From Solirubrobacterales bacterium (GTDB taxonomy: Bacteria; Actinomycetota; Thermoleophilia; Solirubrobacterales; 70-9), in contig JAJNAZ010000006.1 of assembly GCA_021155855.1 (NCBI GenBank), forward strand, positions 31,680 through 95,679: a stretch of DNA of 64,000 nucleotides, in the 5' to 3' direction. Position 1 is the stretch's first letter. Each line of letters begins with the position of its first letter. This document shows, in pieces, positions 8,171 through 17,500 of the stretch. The translations under genes were made by a program, and so were the position numbers. The notes under the pieces were generated by a model, which saw nothing but the letters and a program-made list of their open reading frames with translations, searched no databases and was not told the DNA's origin.

Positions 8171-8959
8171 ATGAACGACCCCGAGGCGATCGTGGAGCCA
8201 CTTCGCGCCGATCCGGGCCGCGCGGCCATCCTCTGCGACGTCGACGGCACCCTGGCCCCGATCGTCGACGACCCCGCCGCCGCCGCGGTGCCGGCCCGGA
8301 CCCGTGCGTTGCTCGCGATGCTCGCCGAGCGCTACCGGCTGGTCGCCTGCATCACCGGTCGGCGCGCAAGCGCCGCGCGGCGCATCGTCGGCCTCGACCA
8401 GCTCACCTACGCGGGCAATCATGGCCTCGAGCTGCTCCGCCCGGGGGAGGTCGAGCCCACCCTGGACCCCGCGCTCGGGCACCGGGGCTCGGCGGCGGCG
8501 GGCTTCGTCGCCCGCCTCGACTGGGATCGACTCGCCAGCGCCGGGCTGCGGCTCGAGGACAAGGGCCCGATCCAGGCGATCCACTGGCGCGGCGCCGCCG
8601 ACGAAGCGGCCGCCGAGCAGCGCGCTCGGGCCCTCGCCGACCTGGCCGCGGAGGAGGGTTTGGTGCCGCACTTCGGCCGCCTCGTGCTCGAGCTTCGACC
8701 CGTGGCGGAGGTCCACAAGGGGGTCGCCACGCGCCGGCTGATCACCACCACCGGCGTCGCGGGGGCGCTGTTCGGCGGTGACGATCACACCGACCGCGAC
8801 GCGTTCGCTGCGCTTCGCGAGCTCGAGCGGGAAGGGGGCGTCGATACCGCCGTCTGCGTCGCGATCGCCTCCCCCGAGGCCCCGCCGCAGCTTCAGCGCG
8901 AGGCGGATCTCGTAGTCGAGGGGCCCGAGGGCTTTTTCGACCTGCTGGGCCGACTCTGA
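8171..8959 (+). CDS. otsB: Trehalose-6-phosphate phosphatase
   Basis: A 262-residue HAD-superfamily enzyme that removes phosphate from trehalose 6-phosphate. The nucleophile motif is LCDVDGTLAPIVDDP (first Asp is the phospho-acceptor), followed by CITGRRA, a cap-domain part with GNHGLEL, VLELRP and KGVATRRL, and the metal-binding GGDDHTDRDAF. These are the standard OtsB landmarks. No trehalose-phosphate synthase lies in the window. The stop shares one base with the start of the next gene (TGATG). Confidence 0.93.
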   Translation: MNDPEAIVEPLRADPGRAAILCDVDGTLAPIVDDPAAAAVPARTRALLAMLAERYRLVACITGRRASAARRIVGLDQLTYAGNHGLELLRPGEVEPTLDPALGHRGSAAAGFVARLDWDRLASAGLRLEDKGPIQAIHWRGAADEAAAEQRARALADLAAEEGLVPHFGRLVLELRPVAEVHKGVATRRLITTTGVAGALFGGDDHTDRDAFAALRELEREGGVDTAVCVAIASPEAPPQLQREADLVVEGPEGFFDLLGRL

Positions 8960-10770
8960 TGCTGTTCTGTGACCTGCTTCGTAGCACCGTCCTGCTGGTC
9001 GCGGCAGTGGCGACGGCGCTTGGCGTGGTCAGCGTCGTGGCGGCCAACGTCCAATCGGACCCCGTCGCGCTCGGGGTCGCCGGCGGATGGTGGCTGCTTG
9101 CTGCGGCGCTCGGCGTCTATCTCGGCCGCACGCGGCGGGCCGGCGAGGCGATGGCGCGGGTGCTCGCCGGTGCCCGCACGGCCGCCAGCCTGCCTCCCGA
9201 TAGCCCGGCCCGGATCGCCTTCCTGCGGCTCTGGCCCGTGGGCGTGTTCGCACTCCTGGTCGGCGGCGCAGGTTGGGTCTGGCCCCAGGTGGCGGCGATC
9301 GGCGCCGGTTACGCGATCCTGATCGCGCTCATGTGGCGTGGGCGCGAGGCGGCGGTGGCGGCGATCGAGGAGCGCGACGGGGTTCGATTCTACGTCGAGC
9401 CCTCCTCGGCGCTCGAACCGCTGCGGCTGATTCGCACGCCGGGCCTGTACCGCGACCGCGCCCCGTCGGCGAAGCCGGCCCCACCCCCGCCGGCGAGCGG
9501 CTAGCGCCGGGGTCAGGCGCGCGAGTGCCGGCTCGGCGAAGGCGGCGAGCGTCGCCGGCTCACCGCGGCGACGCGCGAACGCGTACCAGCCACCCGCGGC
9601 CGCCGCGAGCGCGGCCGCGCCGCCGAGTAGCAGCCCGGCGCGCGGGCCCGCGACCTCAGCGAGCCAGCCGACGAGCGGGCCACCGATCGGCGTCGAGCCG
9701 AGGAAGACGACCGAGTAGAGCGCCATCACCCGGCCCCGCATCGCCGGGCTCGCCTCCAGCTGCAGGGTGGAGTTGATCCCCGCGGCGAAGGTGACGCTGA
9801 CGGCGCCCAACGGGACGAACACGGCGAGCGCAAGCGGCAGCGACGGAGCCGCGGCGGCGAGCAGCGCGCAGACTCCGAACGCGGCCGCCGCGCCGACCAG
9901 CAGCCGTTCGCTGATCCGACCGCGGGCGCCCGTCGTCAGCGCCCCGGCCACCGACCCCACCGCCATCGCGACCGCGAGCGCCGTGTAGGCGGTGGCGCCG
10001 CCCTCGAACGTGAACCGCCCCAGCAGCGGCAGCAGGACCTGGAAGTTGAAGGCGAGGGTTCCGACCACCGCCATCATCACCAGCGGGATCAGCAGCCGCG
10101 GCTCGCCGCGCACGTAGCGCAGCGCGGCGGCCACGCCCCTCTCGCCGTCCGCCCCCGGTCGGGCCGGTTGCTCGAGCCGGCCCGCGTCCATGCCGCGCAG
10201 GGCGAGGATCATCGCCGCGAAGGTCGCCGCGTTGATCAAGAAGCAGGGGGCGACGCCGACGGTGAGGATCAGTGCCCCGCCGGCGGCCGGGCCGAAGATC
10301 CGCGCCGCATGGATCAGGACGCTGTTGAGGCCGACCGCGTTGACCACCCGGTCGGCGCCGACCATCTCGATCACGAAGCTCTGGCGGGTCGGGTTGTCGA
10401 CCGAGTTGACCGCCCCGCGCGCGAAGACCAGCGCGAACACCATCCACGGCTCGACGGTGCCCGAGGCGGTCAGCCCCCAGAGCGCCAGCGCCGGTAGCGC
10501 CATAGCGGTCTGGGTGACGGCCAGCAGCCTGCGCTTCGGCCAGCGGTCGGCGAGGACGCCGCCCCAGGCGCCGAAGACGAGAATCGGCAAGAACTGCAGC
10601 GCCGAGGTGACGCCGACCGCGATCCCACTCCCGGTGAGCTCGAGGATCAGCCACATCTCGGCGACCATCTGCATCCAGTTGCCGCTCAGCGAGACGATCT
10701 GGCCGGCGAAGTAGCGGCGGTAGTTTGGGATCTGTAGGGAGCTGAAGGACCGGCGCAGCGCCGCGCTCAC
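8893..10770 (-). CDS. MFS exporter (DHA/EntS-like, MFS_3 type) with an abnormal antisense C-terminal tail
   Basis: The first 420 or so residues are a typical 12-helix MFS exporter of the EntS/MFS_3 type, with LADRWPKRRLL after helix 2, DNPTRQSFVIEMV in the middle and GRVMALYSVVFLGSTPIGGPL in the second half. The family normally ends near codon 420 (about position 9510). Here no stop occurs and the frame continues some 205 codons through the antisense of the convergent gene. That tail is hydrophilic and rich in Arg, Asp, His and Pro, as shadow frames are. The GTG start overlaps the marR stop by 4 nt, so MarR probably controls it. Confidence 0.8.
   Translation of the reverse strand: MSAALRRSFSSLQIPNYRRYFAGQIVSLSGNWMQMVAEMWLILELTGSGIAVGVTSALQFLPILVFGAWGGVLADRWPKRRLLAVTQTAMALPALALWGLTASGTVEPWMVFALVFARGAVNSVDNPTRQSFVIEMVGADRVVNAVGLNSVLIHAARIFGPAAGGALILTVGVAPCFLINAATFAAMILALRGMDAGRLEQPARPGADGERGVAAALRYVRGEPRLLIPLVMMAVVGTLAFNFQVLLPLLGRFTFEGGATAYTALAVAMAVGSVAGALTTGARGRISERLLVGAAAAFGVCALLAAAAPSLPLALAVFVPLGAVSVTFAAGINSTLQLEASPAMRGRVMALYSVVFLGSTPIGGPLVGWLAEVAGPRAGLLLGGAAALAAAAGGWYAFARRRGEPATLAAFAEPALARLTPALAARRRGWGRLRRRGAVAVQARRANQPQRFERRGGLDVESNPVALLDRRHRRLAPTPHERDQDRVTGADRRHLGPDPTCAADQECEHAHGPEPQEGDPGRAIGRQAGGRAGTGEHPRHRLAGPPRAAEIDAERRSKQPPSAGDPERDGVRLDVGRHDADHAKRRRHCRDQQDGATKQVTEQHQSRPSRSKKPSGPSTTRSASR
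8959..9504 (+). CDS. Small membrane protein of unknown function downstream of otsB
   Basis: A 181-residue protein with about four hydrophobic helices (LLVAAVATALGVVSVVAA; GGWWLLAAALGVYLG; VGVFALLVGGAGWVW; VAAIGAGYAILIALMW) and a cytosolic tail ending in a Pro-rich segment. It is coupled to otsB by a TGATG overlap. I do not recognise a family. The entire gene lies opposite the tail of the neighbouring exporter reading frame; its coupling, hydrophobic periodicity and normal residue usage favour this strand as the real coding one. Confidence 0.7.
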   Translation: MLFCDLLRSTVLLVAAVATALGVVSVVAANVQSDPVALGVAGGWWLLAAALGVYLGRTRRAGEAMARVLAGARTAASLPPDSPARIAFLRLWPVGVFALLVGGAGWVWPQVAAIGAGYAILIALMWRGREAAVAAIEERDGVRFYVEPSSALEPLRLIRTPGLYRDRAPSAKPAPPPPASG

Positions 10771-11222
10771 GTGCGCTTCTCCTCGTCGAGGAGCCGCTCG
10801 AGGATCTCGGCGGCACGCTCGAGCGTCGCAACCTCCTCCGGGTCGAGGTCGCGCAGTCGCCTGGCGAGGTAGGCGTTCTTGCGGGTGCGCAGCCGGCGCA
10901 GCAGCGCCCTGCCGGCCGCGGTGGTCGCAACCAAAAGCGCGCGTCCGTCGGAAGGGTCCGGCGTGCGGGTGACGAGCTCATGCCGCTCGAGGCTGGCGAT
11001 GGTCCGGGTCGCGGTAGGTCGCTTGACCCGCTCGCGCTCGGCGAGCTCGCTCGGGGTCAGTGGGCCGTGTAACTCGATCGTCGCCAGCGCCGCGGTCAGC
11101 GTCGGGCTGAGCACGCGGCGTCCCTCGGCCTCGAACGCGTCTTGGCGCAGGCGCCGGGCGGCGCGGGCAATTGCCAGGCGCAGGTGAGAGGCGACCTCGG
11201 TTACGGCAAAACTAGTTACCAC
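10767..11222 (-). CDS. MarR family transcriptional regulator
   Basis: A 151-residue winged-helix regulator: N-terminal dimer helix (EVASHLRLAIARAARRLRQ), helix-turn-helix LTPSELAERERVKRPTATRT, and wing SDGRALLVATTAAG. MarR proteins repress drug-efflux genes until a small ligand binds; the downstream, 4-nt-overlapping gene is an MFS exporter, the classic target. Two palindromes flank or overlap its GTG start, which implies self-regulation. A TACGCT -10 lies 8 nt before the GTG, so the transcript may be leaderless. Confidence 0.92.
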   Translation of the reverse strand: MVTSFAVTEVASHLRLAIARAARRLRQDAFEAEGRRVLSPTLTAALATIELHGPLTPSELAERERVKRPTATRTIASLERHELVTRTPDPSDGRALLVATTAAGRALLRRLRTRKNAYLARRLRDLDPEEVATLERAAEILERLLDEEKRT

Positions 11223-11250
11223 AGCTAATTAGCGTAGCAAACTAGTTTGC
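11205..11250. promoter_or_regulatory. Probable MarR operators and promoter
   Basis: A perfect 14-bp palindrome GCAAACTAGTTTGC lies at 11237-11250, inside the last codons of polX. A related imperfect palindrome GGCAAAACTAGTTACC lies at 11205-11220, overlapping the marR start. Both centre on ACTAGT, and the centres are about 31 bp (three helical turns) apart. The -10 TACGCT (minus strand, 11231-11236) sits between them. Confidence 0.65.
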
Positions 11251-12977
11251 CGTCCCCTGAGCTTCAACAGCTCGCGCCAGCTTCGCGTGTTGGCGACGTC
11301 GCGCTTGGTCAGCCACGCCCTGCGCGCGGTCGCGATCCCGTAGACGATGTTGCCGAGCGTGTCGACGCCGTGCGCGTCGGTGTTGACGCAGATCGAGACC
11401 CCGGCCTCGGCGGCGAGGCGGGCGTGGCGCTCGGAGAGGTCGCGCCGGTTCGGGTTGCCGTTGATCTCGACCAGCGTCCGGTTCGCCGCCGCGGCCTCGG
11501 CAACCGCCTCGACATCGATGTCGTAGGGCTCGCGGCGGCCGATCAGGCGCCCGGTGAGGTGGCCGACGCAGTCCACCCGCGGATTCTCGATCGCGGCGAT
11601 CACCCGCTTGGTCATCTCCTTGCCTGAGAGCCGAAACGAGGTGTGAACGCTGGCGACGACCCAGTCGAGCGCCTCGAGCAGGTCATCGTCGTAGTCGAGC
11701 GAGCCGTCTGTGGCGATGTTGACCTCGGAGCCGGCAAGCAGCCGGAAGCGTCGCTTCGAGTCCGCGTTGTAGGCGGCAACCTCTTCGATCCGCTCCCACA
11801 GCGCCGCCGGGGTGACGTGATCGCCGAAGCCGTGGCTGGCGGAATGGTCGGTGACCGCGAGATAGCTGTAGCCGCGCCCGCGCGCCGCCGCGGCCATCTC
11901 GGTTAGCGAGTTGCGGCCGTCCGAGAGCGTCGTGTGACAGTGAAGGTCTCCGCGCAGGTCGTCGACCTCGACCAGCTTCGGAAGCTCGCCCGCGGCCGCC
12001 GCCGCGATCTCGCCGTTGCCCTCGCGCAGCTCCGGCTCGATGTAGTCGAGCCCGAGCCGACCGTAGACCTCCGCCTCGCTTGCGTAGCGGGCGACATCGC
12101 CGCCATCTAGTTCGGTGATCCCGTGCTCGGAGACCGAGAGGCCCGCCTTCACCGCGCGCTCACGCAACTCGATGTTGTGGCCCGCCGAGCCGGTGAAATG
12201 CTGCAGCAGGTTGCCATAGGCGTCGGGGGGCACGATGCGCAGGTCGACGGAGATCCCGCTGAAGGTCACGATCCGGGCCCCGGACTCGCCAGCCGTGCCG
12301 GCCTGGGCGGCGAGTGGATGCGCGGTCAGGGCCGTGGCCAGCGCGGTCGGGTCGGTGGCGGTCGCGATCAGGTCGATGTCCTTGCAGGTCTCGGTCATGC
12401 GGCGCGCCGAGCCGGCCACCGTGACCCGTTCGGAGGCCGGGTGGTCGCGCAGCGCCTCCGCCAGCTCCTCGGCCGCCGGCAGCACCTTCGAGAGCAGCAC
12501 CCGCCCGGGCGCACCTTCCTCGCCGAGCCGGTCGATCGCTGCGATCACCCTCGCCTCGAACTTCTCCCCCAGCCCCTTGACCCCTCGGACCCTTTCCGCG
12601 GCCGCCGCCTCGCGAAGCTCGGCGAGGCTGGTGATCTCGAGCTCGTCATAGAGCCGCCGCGCCGTCTTCGCCCCGACCCCGGGCAGTCGCGTCACTTCGA
12701 CCAGCGAGGCGGGAAACTTCTGCTTCAGCTTCGCCGCCGAGGGAATCTCGCCGGTCTCGACCAGGGCAACGATCTTCTCCTGCAGCGTGGCGCCGATGCC
12801 CGGCAGCTCCGTCGCCCGGCCGGCGACGGCCAGATCCTCCACCGAGACCGGGCTCTGCGCGATCACCCGTGCCGCCTCCCGGTAGGCGAGCACCCGGTAG
12901 CGAACCGCGCCATCGAGCTCATACAGGGTGCCCAGCTCCTCCATCGCGGCGGCGATCTCGGCGTTGCGCATCGGCAT
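11229..12977 (-). CDS. polX: DNA polymerase/3'-5' exonuclease PolX
   Basis: A 582-residue family X polymerase fused to a PHP exonuclease. N-terminal helix-hairpin-helix segments (ELPGIGATLQEKI, RLPGVGAKTARRL) bind DNA; the catalytic palm motif is GSARRMTETCKDIDLI; the C-terminal PHP domain has DLHCHTTLSDG, VTDHSASHG, SVHTSFR, INGNPNRRDL and CVNTDAHG metal ligands. The enzyme fills short gaps in base-excision repair. ATG 12977 is favoured over ATG 12971 because a TAGAGT -10 lies 7 nt upstream. The last codons contain an operator of the following marR gene. Confidence 0.94.
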   Translation of the reverse strand: MPMRNAEIAAAMEELGTLYELDGAVRYRVLAYREAARVIAQSPVSVEDLAVAGRATELPGIGATLQEKIVALVETGEIPSAAKLKQKFPASLVEVTRLPGVGAKTARRLYDELEITSLAELREAAAAERVRGVKGLGEKFEARVIAAIDRLGEEGAPGRVLLSKVLPAAEELAEALRDHPASERVTVAGSARRMTETCKDIDLIATATDPTALATALTAHPLAAQAGTAGESGARIVTFSGISVDLRIVPPDAYGNLLQHFTGSAGHNIELRERAVKAGLSVSEHGITELDGGDVARYASEAEVYGRLGLDYIEPELREGNGEIAAAAAGELPKLVEVDDLRGDLHCHTTLSDGRNSLTEMAAAARGRGYSYLAVTDHSASHGFGDHVTPAALWERIEEVAAYNADSKRRFRLLAGSEVNIATDGSLDYDDDLLEALDWVVASVHTSFRLSGKEMTKRVIAAIENPRVDCVGHLTGRLIGRREPYDIDVEAVAEAAAANRTLVEINGNPNRRDLSERHARLAAEAGVSICVNTDAHGVDTLGNIVYGIATARRAWLTKRDVANTRSWRELLKLRGRQTSLLR

Positions 12978-12984
12978 CCCCGTG

Positions 12985-12994
12985 ACTCTAGATT
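12985..12994. promoter_or_regulatory. Back-to-back -10 elements for polX and the mannosyltransferase gene
   Basis: TAGAGT on the minus strand (12985-12990) lies 7 nt before polX ATG 12977. TAGATT on the plus strand (12989-12994) lies 6 nt before GTG 13001. The two hexamers overlap by two bases, so the genes must share and compete for this 23-bp gap. Both transcripts are predicted to be leaderless. Confidence 0.5.
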
Positions 12995-13000
12995 GCGCGC

Positions 13001-13723
13001 GTGCCCGCGAAGCGCCCGGTCTGGCTCGTGCTGCCGACCTACGACGAGGCCGCCAATCTGGAGGCGGTCGTTGCCGCGATCAGGGAGCGGCTTCCGTCCG
13101 AGCGGCGGTTGCTGATCGTCGACGACAACTCGCCCGATGGCACCGGCGAGATCGCCGACCGGCTCGCGGCCGAGCACGCCGACGTCTCGGTGCTCCATCG
13201 CGAGCGAAAGCAGGGTCTCGGGCCCGCCTACGTCGCCGGCTTTCGCGAAGCGCTTGCCGGCGACGCCGAGTTGATCGCCCAGATGGACGCCGACTTCTCC
13301 CACGATCCGGCCGACCTTCCGCGCATGCTGGCCGCCGCCGAGCGCGCCGATCTGGTGCTCGGCTCGCGTTACGTGGAGGGTGGGGGGATCGCCGAGTGGG
13401 GGCCGACGCGGCGGTTGATCAGCCGCTGCGGCTCGGGCTACGCACGCGCGCTTCTCGGGATCGGCATCCGCGACCTCACCGGCGGCTTCAAGGTCTTTCG
13501 CCGTGCGGTGCTGGAGGCAATCGGGTACGAGCAGATCGCCTCACTCGGCTACGCATTCCAGATCGAGACCACCTACCGTGCGGTCCGCGCCGGGTTTCGC
13601 GTGGTCGAGGTGCCGATCGTCTTTCGCGACCGCCGCGTTGGCGACTCCAAAATGAGCGGCGCGATCGTGCTCGAGGCAGCGTTGCGCGTGCCTATGATGC
13701 GTCTGGCGCGGCGTTCCCGGTGA
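13001..13723 (+). CDS. Polyprenol monophosphomannose synthase-like glycosyltransferase (GT2, Ppm1/DPM1 type)
   Basis: A 240-residue GT2 enzyme without membrane helices. Motifs: VLPTYDEAANLEAVV, nucleotide-binding IVDDNSPDGTG, catalytic QMDADFSHDP, LGSRYVEGGG, and LTGGFKVFRR, all typical of dolichol/polyprenol-phosphate mannose synthases. Such enzymes move mannose from GDP-mannose to a lipid carrier for lipomannan or protein mannosylation. The usual partner acyltransferase domain (Ppm1 N-terminus) is absent. GTG start 6 nt after TAGATT. Confidence 0.88.
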   Translation: MPAKRPVWLVLPTYDEAANLEAVVAAIRERLPSERRLLIVDDNSPDGTGEIADRLAAEHADVSVLHRERKQGLGPAYVAGFREALAGDAELIAQMDADFSHDPADLPRMLAAAERADLVLGSRYVEGGGIAEWGPTRRLISRCGSGYARALLGIGIRDLTGGFKVFRRAVLEAIGYEQIASLGYAFQIETTYRAVRAGFRVVEVPIVFRDRRVGDSKMSGAIVLEAALRVPMMRLARRSR

Positions 13724-13807
13724 CCCAGCTACTATTTTTTCTGAAGTAACTGAGCCGGGGGCAATCCCGACAGGATCGAGACCCGTAACCAAGGGTTAGG
13801 AGAACAA

Positions 13808-14140
13808 GTGACAGGCAAGCTCCCTGACGTGACCGACGCCAACTTCCAAACTGATGTTCTCGAATCCGAGGTCCCGGTGTTGGTCGACTTCTGGGCTCCC
13901 TGGTGCGGTCCCTGCCGCGTTGTCCACCCGATCCTCGAGGAGATGCTGTCCGAGCGCGACGGTGAGCTGCGGGTCGTGAGCCTCAACGTCGACGACAACC
14001 AGCAGACCGCCGCCCGCTACGAGGTTCTCTCGATCCCGACCCTGATCCTGTTCCGCGACGGCGCGGAGGCGAAACGCGTCGTCGGGGCGTTGCCGAAACG
14101 CCGCCTCGAGGCCGAGCTCGAGCCGGCGCTGGTGTCCTGA
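13808..14140 (+). CDS. trxA: Thioredoxin
   Basis: A 110-residue thioredoxin with the redox motif WCGPC (C33, C36) after VLVDFWAP, the cis-Pro loop SIPTLILFRDG and a C-terminal helix. It reduces protein disulfides in the cytosol. The GTG start has AGGAG five nucleotides upstream, one of the clearer ribosome binding sites in the window. The stop shares a base with the next ATG (TGATG), coupling it to a copper-protein gene. Confidence 0.95.
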   Translation: MTGKLPDVTDANFQTDVLESEVPVLVDFWAPWCGPCRVVHPILEEMLSERDGELRVVSLNVDDNQQTAARYEVLSIPTLILFRDGAEAKRVVGALPKRRLEAELEPALVS

Positions 14141-14487
14141 TGCCCCGCGCGAGCCTGATCGTCGCGATCGCGCTGGTCACCGCGCTCGGACTGGTGACCG
14201 CCCTCGGCGGCGTCGCCGGCGCCAGGGCCTCGACCACGGTCAAGGTCGCCGACAACTTCTTCAGGCCGGATAGCAAGACGGTCCGCAAGGGCACCAAGGT
14301 GAAGTTCAAGTGGGTTGGCTCGAACGATCACAACGTCGTCAAGGCTTCGGGGCCGGGTGGCGGCTTTCGCTCCGAGACCACCGACGACCCTGGCGTCAAC
14401 TTCAAGAAGAAGTTCAAGAAGGCCGGCAGGTACAAGATCATCTGCACGATCCACCAAGGGATGAAGCTGAAGCTGAAGGTCCGGTGA
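14140..14487 (+). CDS. Secreted cupredoxin (plastocyanin/azurin-like blue copper protein)
   Basis: A 115-residue protein with a signal peptide (hydrophobic 5-25, cleavage probably after ARA). The mature part has type 1 copper ligands: H64 in SNDHNVV, then C102, H105 and M108 in ICTIHQGM. Spacing fits cupredoxins. It likely carries electrons outside the membrane. It is short and Lys-rich. It is translated with thioredoxin by a one-base TGATG overlap, an unusual pairing of a cytosolic and an exported redox protein. Confidence 0.87.
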   Translation: MPRASLIVAIALVTALGLVTALGGVAGARASTTVKVADNFFRPDSKTVRKGTKVKFKWVGSNDHNVVKASGPGGGFRSETTDDPGVNFKKKFKKAGRYKIICTIHQGMKLKLKVR

Positions 14488-14516
14488 CCGGACGCTAAGC
14501 GCGCCCGCCCGCGACC

Positions 14517-17500
14517 TCAGCTCGGCCTGACCGCGATCAGCAGCGGGCGCCCCTCGATCGTCGTCTTGACGCCGCCGTCGACGTCGGCGCCGGGCCCCAG
14601 CTCAACCGACGTCGCCAAGGTCTCGCCGGCGATGTAGTCCTGGTGCGTGCGCGCCGCCTCGAGCAGGCCGGCGTCCCCGCCGAGAGCGAGCGCGATCCGA
14701 TCCGAGACGTCCAGGCCGGCCCGCCTGCGGGCGTTCTGGATCGCGTGCACGACCTCGCGCGCGAGGCCCTCGCGACGCAGCCCGTCGTCGAGCTCGAGCG
14801 CCAGCGCCACCGCGCGCCCCGCCTCGGCCTCGACCTCATAACCCTTGAGCGGCTGCATCACCAGGGTCACGTCGTCGGGGCCGAGCTCATGCTCCTGGCC
14901 GTCGACGTTGATCCCGATCCGGCGGGTGCCGCGGATGGCCTCGGCGACGTGGTCGGGGTCGAGCGCCTCGATCGCCGCCGCCGCCATCGGCATCTGCTTG
15001 CCGAAGCGGGGGCCGAGGTTCCGGTAGTTCGGCTTCACCGAATAGCGGATCAGCTCGCCCTCTTCGGAGACGAACTCGATCTCCTTGACGTTGAGCTCGC
15101 CGGCCACGATCCCGCCGAGCCGCTCGATCTCCGCCCGCTCGGCCTCGGTGGCCACGATCACGGCGCGCCGCAGCGGCTGGCGGTTCTTGACCTTGGCCTG
15201 GGCTCGCGCCGCGCGGCCGAGCTCGATCGCCCGCATCGCCGCCTCGACCCCCGCCTCGAGCTCGCCGTTCTCGAGCTCCGGGTCGGGCTCGGGGAAGTCG
15301 CGCAGGTGGACCGAGTCGTCGGAGTCGGCGGCGCCATGGCTGAGGTTGGCGTGGATCTCGTCGGCGACGAACGGGGTGAACGGGGCGAGCAGCTTCGCCA
15401 CCAGGAGCAGGCAGTGGCGCAGGGTCGCGAAGGCAGCTCGGTCGCCCTCCCAGAAGCGGCGCCGTGAGAGCCGCACGTACCAGTTCGAGAGCTCCTCCAC
15501 GTAGCCGGCGATCGCCCGCCCCGCATCGGTGCAGTCGTAGTCGTCCATGCGCTCGATCACCGTCCGGACGGTGCCCTGCAGCCGCGAGAGAGCCCACCGA
15601 TCCAGGTCCGAGCAACGCGCGACCAGCAACTCATCGACATCGGAGACCTCCAGCTGCTCCGCGTTCGCGTAGAGGACGAAGAACGAGTACGTGTTCCAGA
15701 GCGTGAGCAGGAACTGGCGCAGCGACTCGCCCACGGTGTCGGCCGAGAATCGATAACCCGCCCACGGCTGCTGCGAGCTCAGGTAGTACCAGCGGAATGC
15801 GTCCGCGCCGTGGGTGGCCAGCACCTCCCACGGATCGACGACGTTACCGCGGCTGGTCGACATCTTCTGGCCCTCCGGGTCGAGGATCAGGCCGAGGCAG
15901 ACGCAGTTGCGGTAGCTGGTCCGGTCGAAGAGCAGGACCGCCTCAACGAGCAGCGAGTAGAACCAGCCCCTGGTCTGGTCCTGGGCCTCGCAGATGTAGT
16001 CGGCCGGGAACCGCTCCTCGAACTGAGCCTCCCCCTCGAACGGGTAATGGAACTGCGCGAACGGCATCGCGCCCGAGTCGTACCAGGTGTCGATCACCTC
16101 CTTTACCCGGTGCATCTCGTCGCCGCAGGCCGCGCAGCGCAGGACCACGTCGTCGATGTAGGGGCGGTGCAGGTCATCAGGGACGTCGCCGTCGCGCTCG
16201 CGCAGATCGGCGACCGAGCCGGCGCAGAAGCGCTCCTCACAGCCCTCCGACCCGCATTCCCAGATCGGCAGCGGCGTGCCCCAGTAGCGCTCGCGCGACA
16301 GCGCCCAGTCGACGTTTCCCTCGAGCCACTTGCCGAAGCGACCGTGCTTGACGTGCTCGGGGCGCCAGCCGATCTGCTCGTTCTCCTCCAGCATCCGGTC
16401 GCGGACCTCGGTGGTTCGGAGGTACCAGCTCGAGGTCGCGTAGTAGAGCAGCGGGGTGCCGCAGCGCCAGCAGTGCGGGTATGAGTGCTCATAGACCTCG
16501 GCCCGCAGCAGGCGCCCGCTGGCGCGCAGCGTTTCGACGATCTCCGGATCGGCGTCCTTGACGTAGCGGCCGGCGAAGTCGGTCACCCGCCGATCGAAGG
16601 TCCCGTCAGGCCGCACCGGATTCTGCAGGGTGATCCCGTACTGCTCTCCGAGCCGGAAGTCGTCCTCGCCGAACGCGATCGCGGTGTGGACGATCCCGGT
16701 TCCCTCCTCGGTCGTGACGAAGTCGCCCTCGAGCACAGTGTGGCCGCGCGGCCCGTAATCGCTGATGAACGAAAACGGCGGCTCGTAGCGAATCCCCGCC
16801 AGCGCCGAGCCGGGGAAGTGAGCCAGTACCTCCCCGCCCTCGCCGAGCACGCGCTCGACCAGGTCGCGGGCGAGCACGAATGTCTCCCCGTCGAGCTCCG
16901 CGCGCACGTACTCGATCTCCGGGCCGACGGCGAGGGCGGCGTTCGAGATCAGCGTCCAGGGAGTCGTCGTCCAGGCCACGAGCGAGTCGCCGGGCTCGAT
17001 CGGGCTCTCGGGGATCTCGTTCGAGGGCGGCACCTCGAGCACCGGGAAGCGGACGAAGACCGACGGGTCCTCGACGTCGTCGTAGCCCTGCGCGACCTCG
17101 TGTGAGGAGAGCGCCGTCCCGCAGCGCGGGCAGTAGGGGACCACCTTGTGTCCCCGATACAGCCGCCCCTCGTCCCAGATCCGCCGCAGCGACCACCACA
17201 CCGACTCGATGTAGTCGTTCTCCAGCGTGACGTAAGGATCGTCGAGGTCGATCCAGAACCCGATCCGCTCCGTGAGCCGGTTCCAGTCCTCGACGTAGCG
17301 GAATACCGACTCCCGGCAGCGGGCGTTGAACTCGGCGATTCCGTACTCCTCGATTTCGACCTTCGACGAGATCCCGAGCTCCTTCTCGACCTCGAGCTCC
17401 ACGGGCAGCCCGTGGCAGTCCCAGCCGGCCTTGCGCGGGACGTAGTGGCCGCGCATCGCCCGGTAGCGCGGGTAGACGTCCTTGAAGGCGCGCGCGAGCA

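Noticed and set aside
13728..13745. T-rich stretch after the mannosyltransferase gene as an intrinsic terminator
   Set aside because: A run of six T is present but no stable stem precedes it; TACTAT within it could equally be a -10 for trxA.
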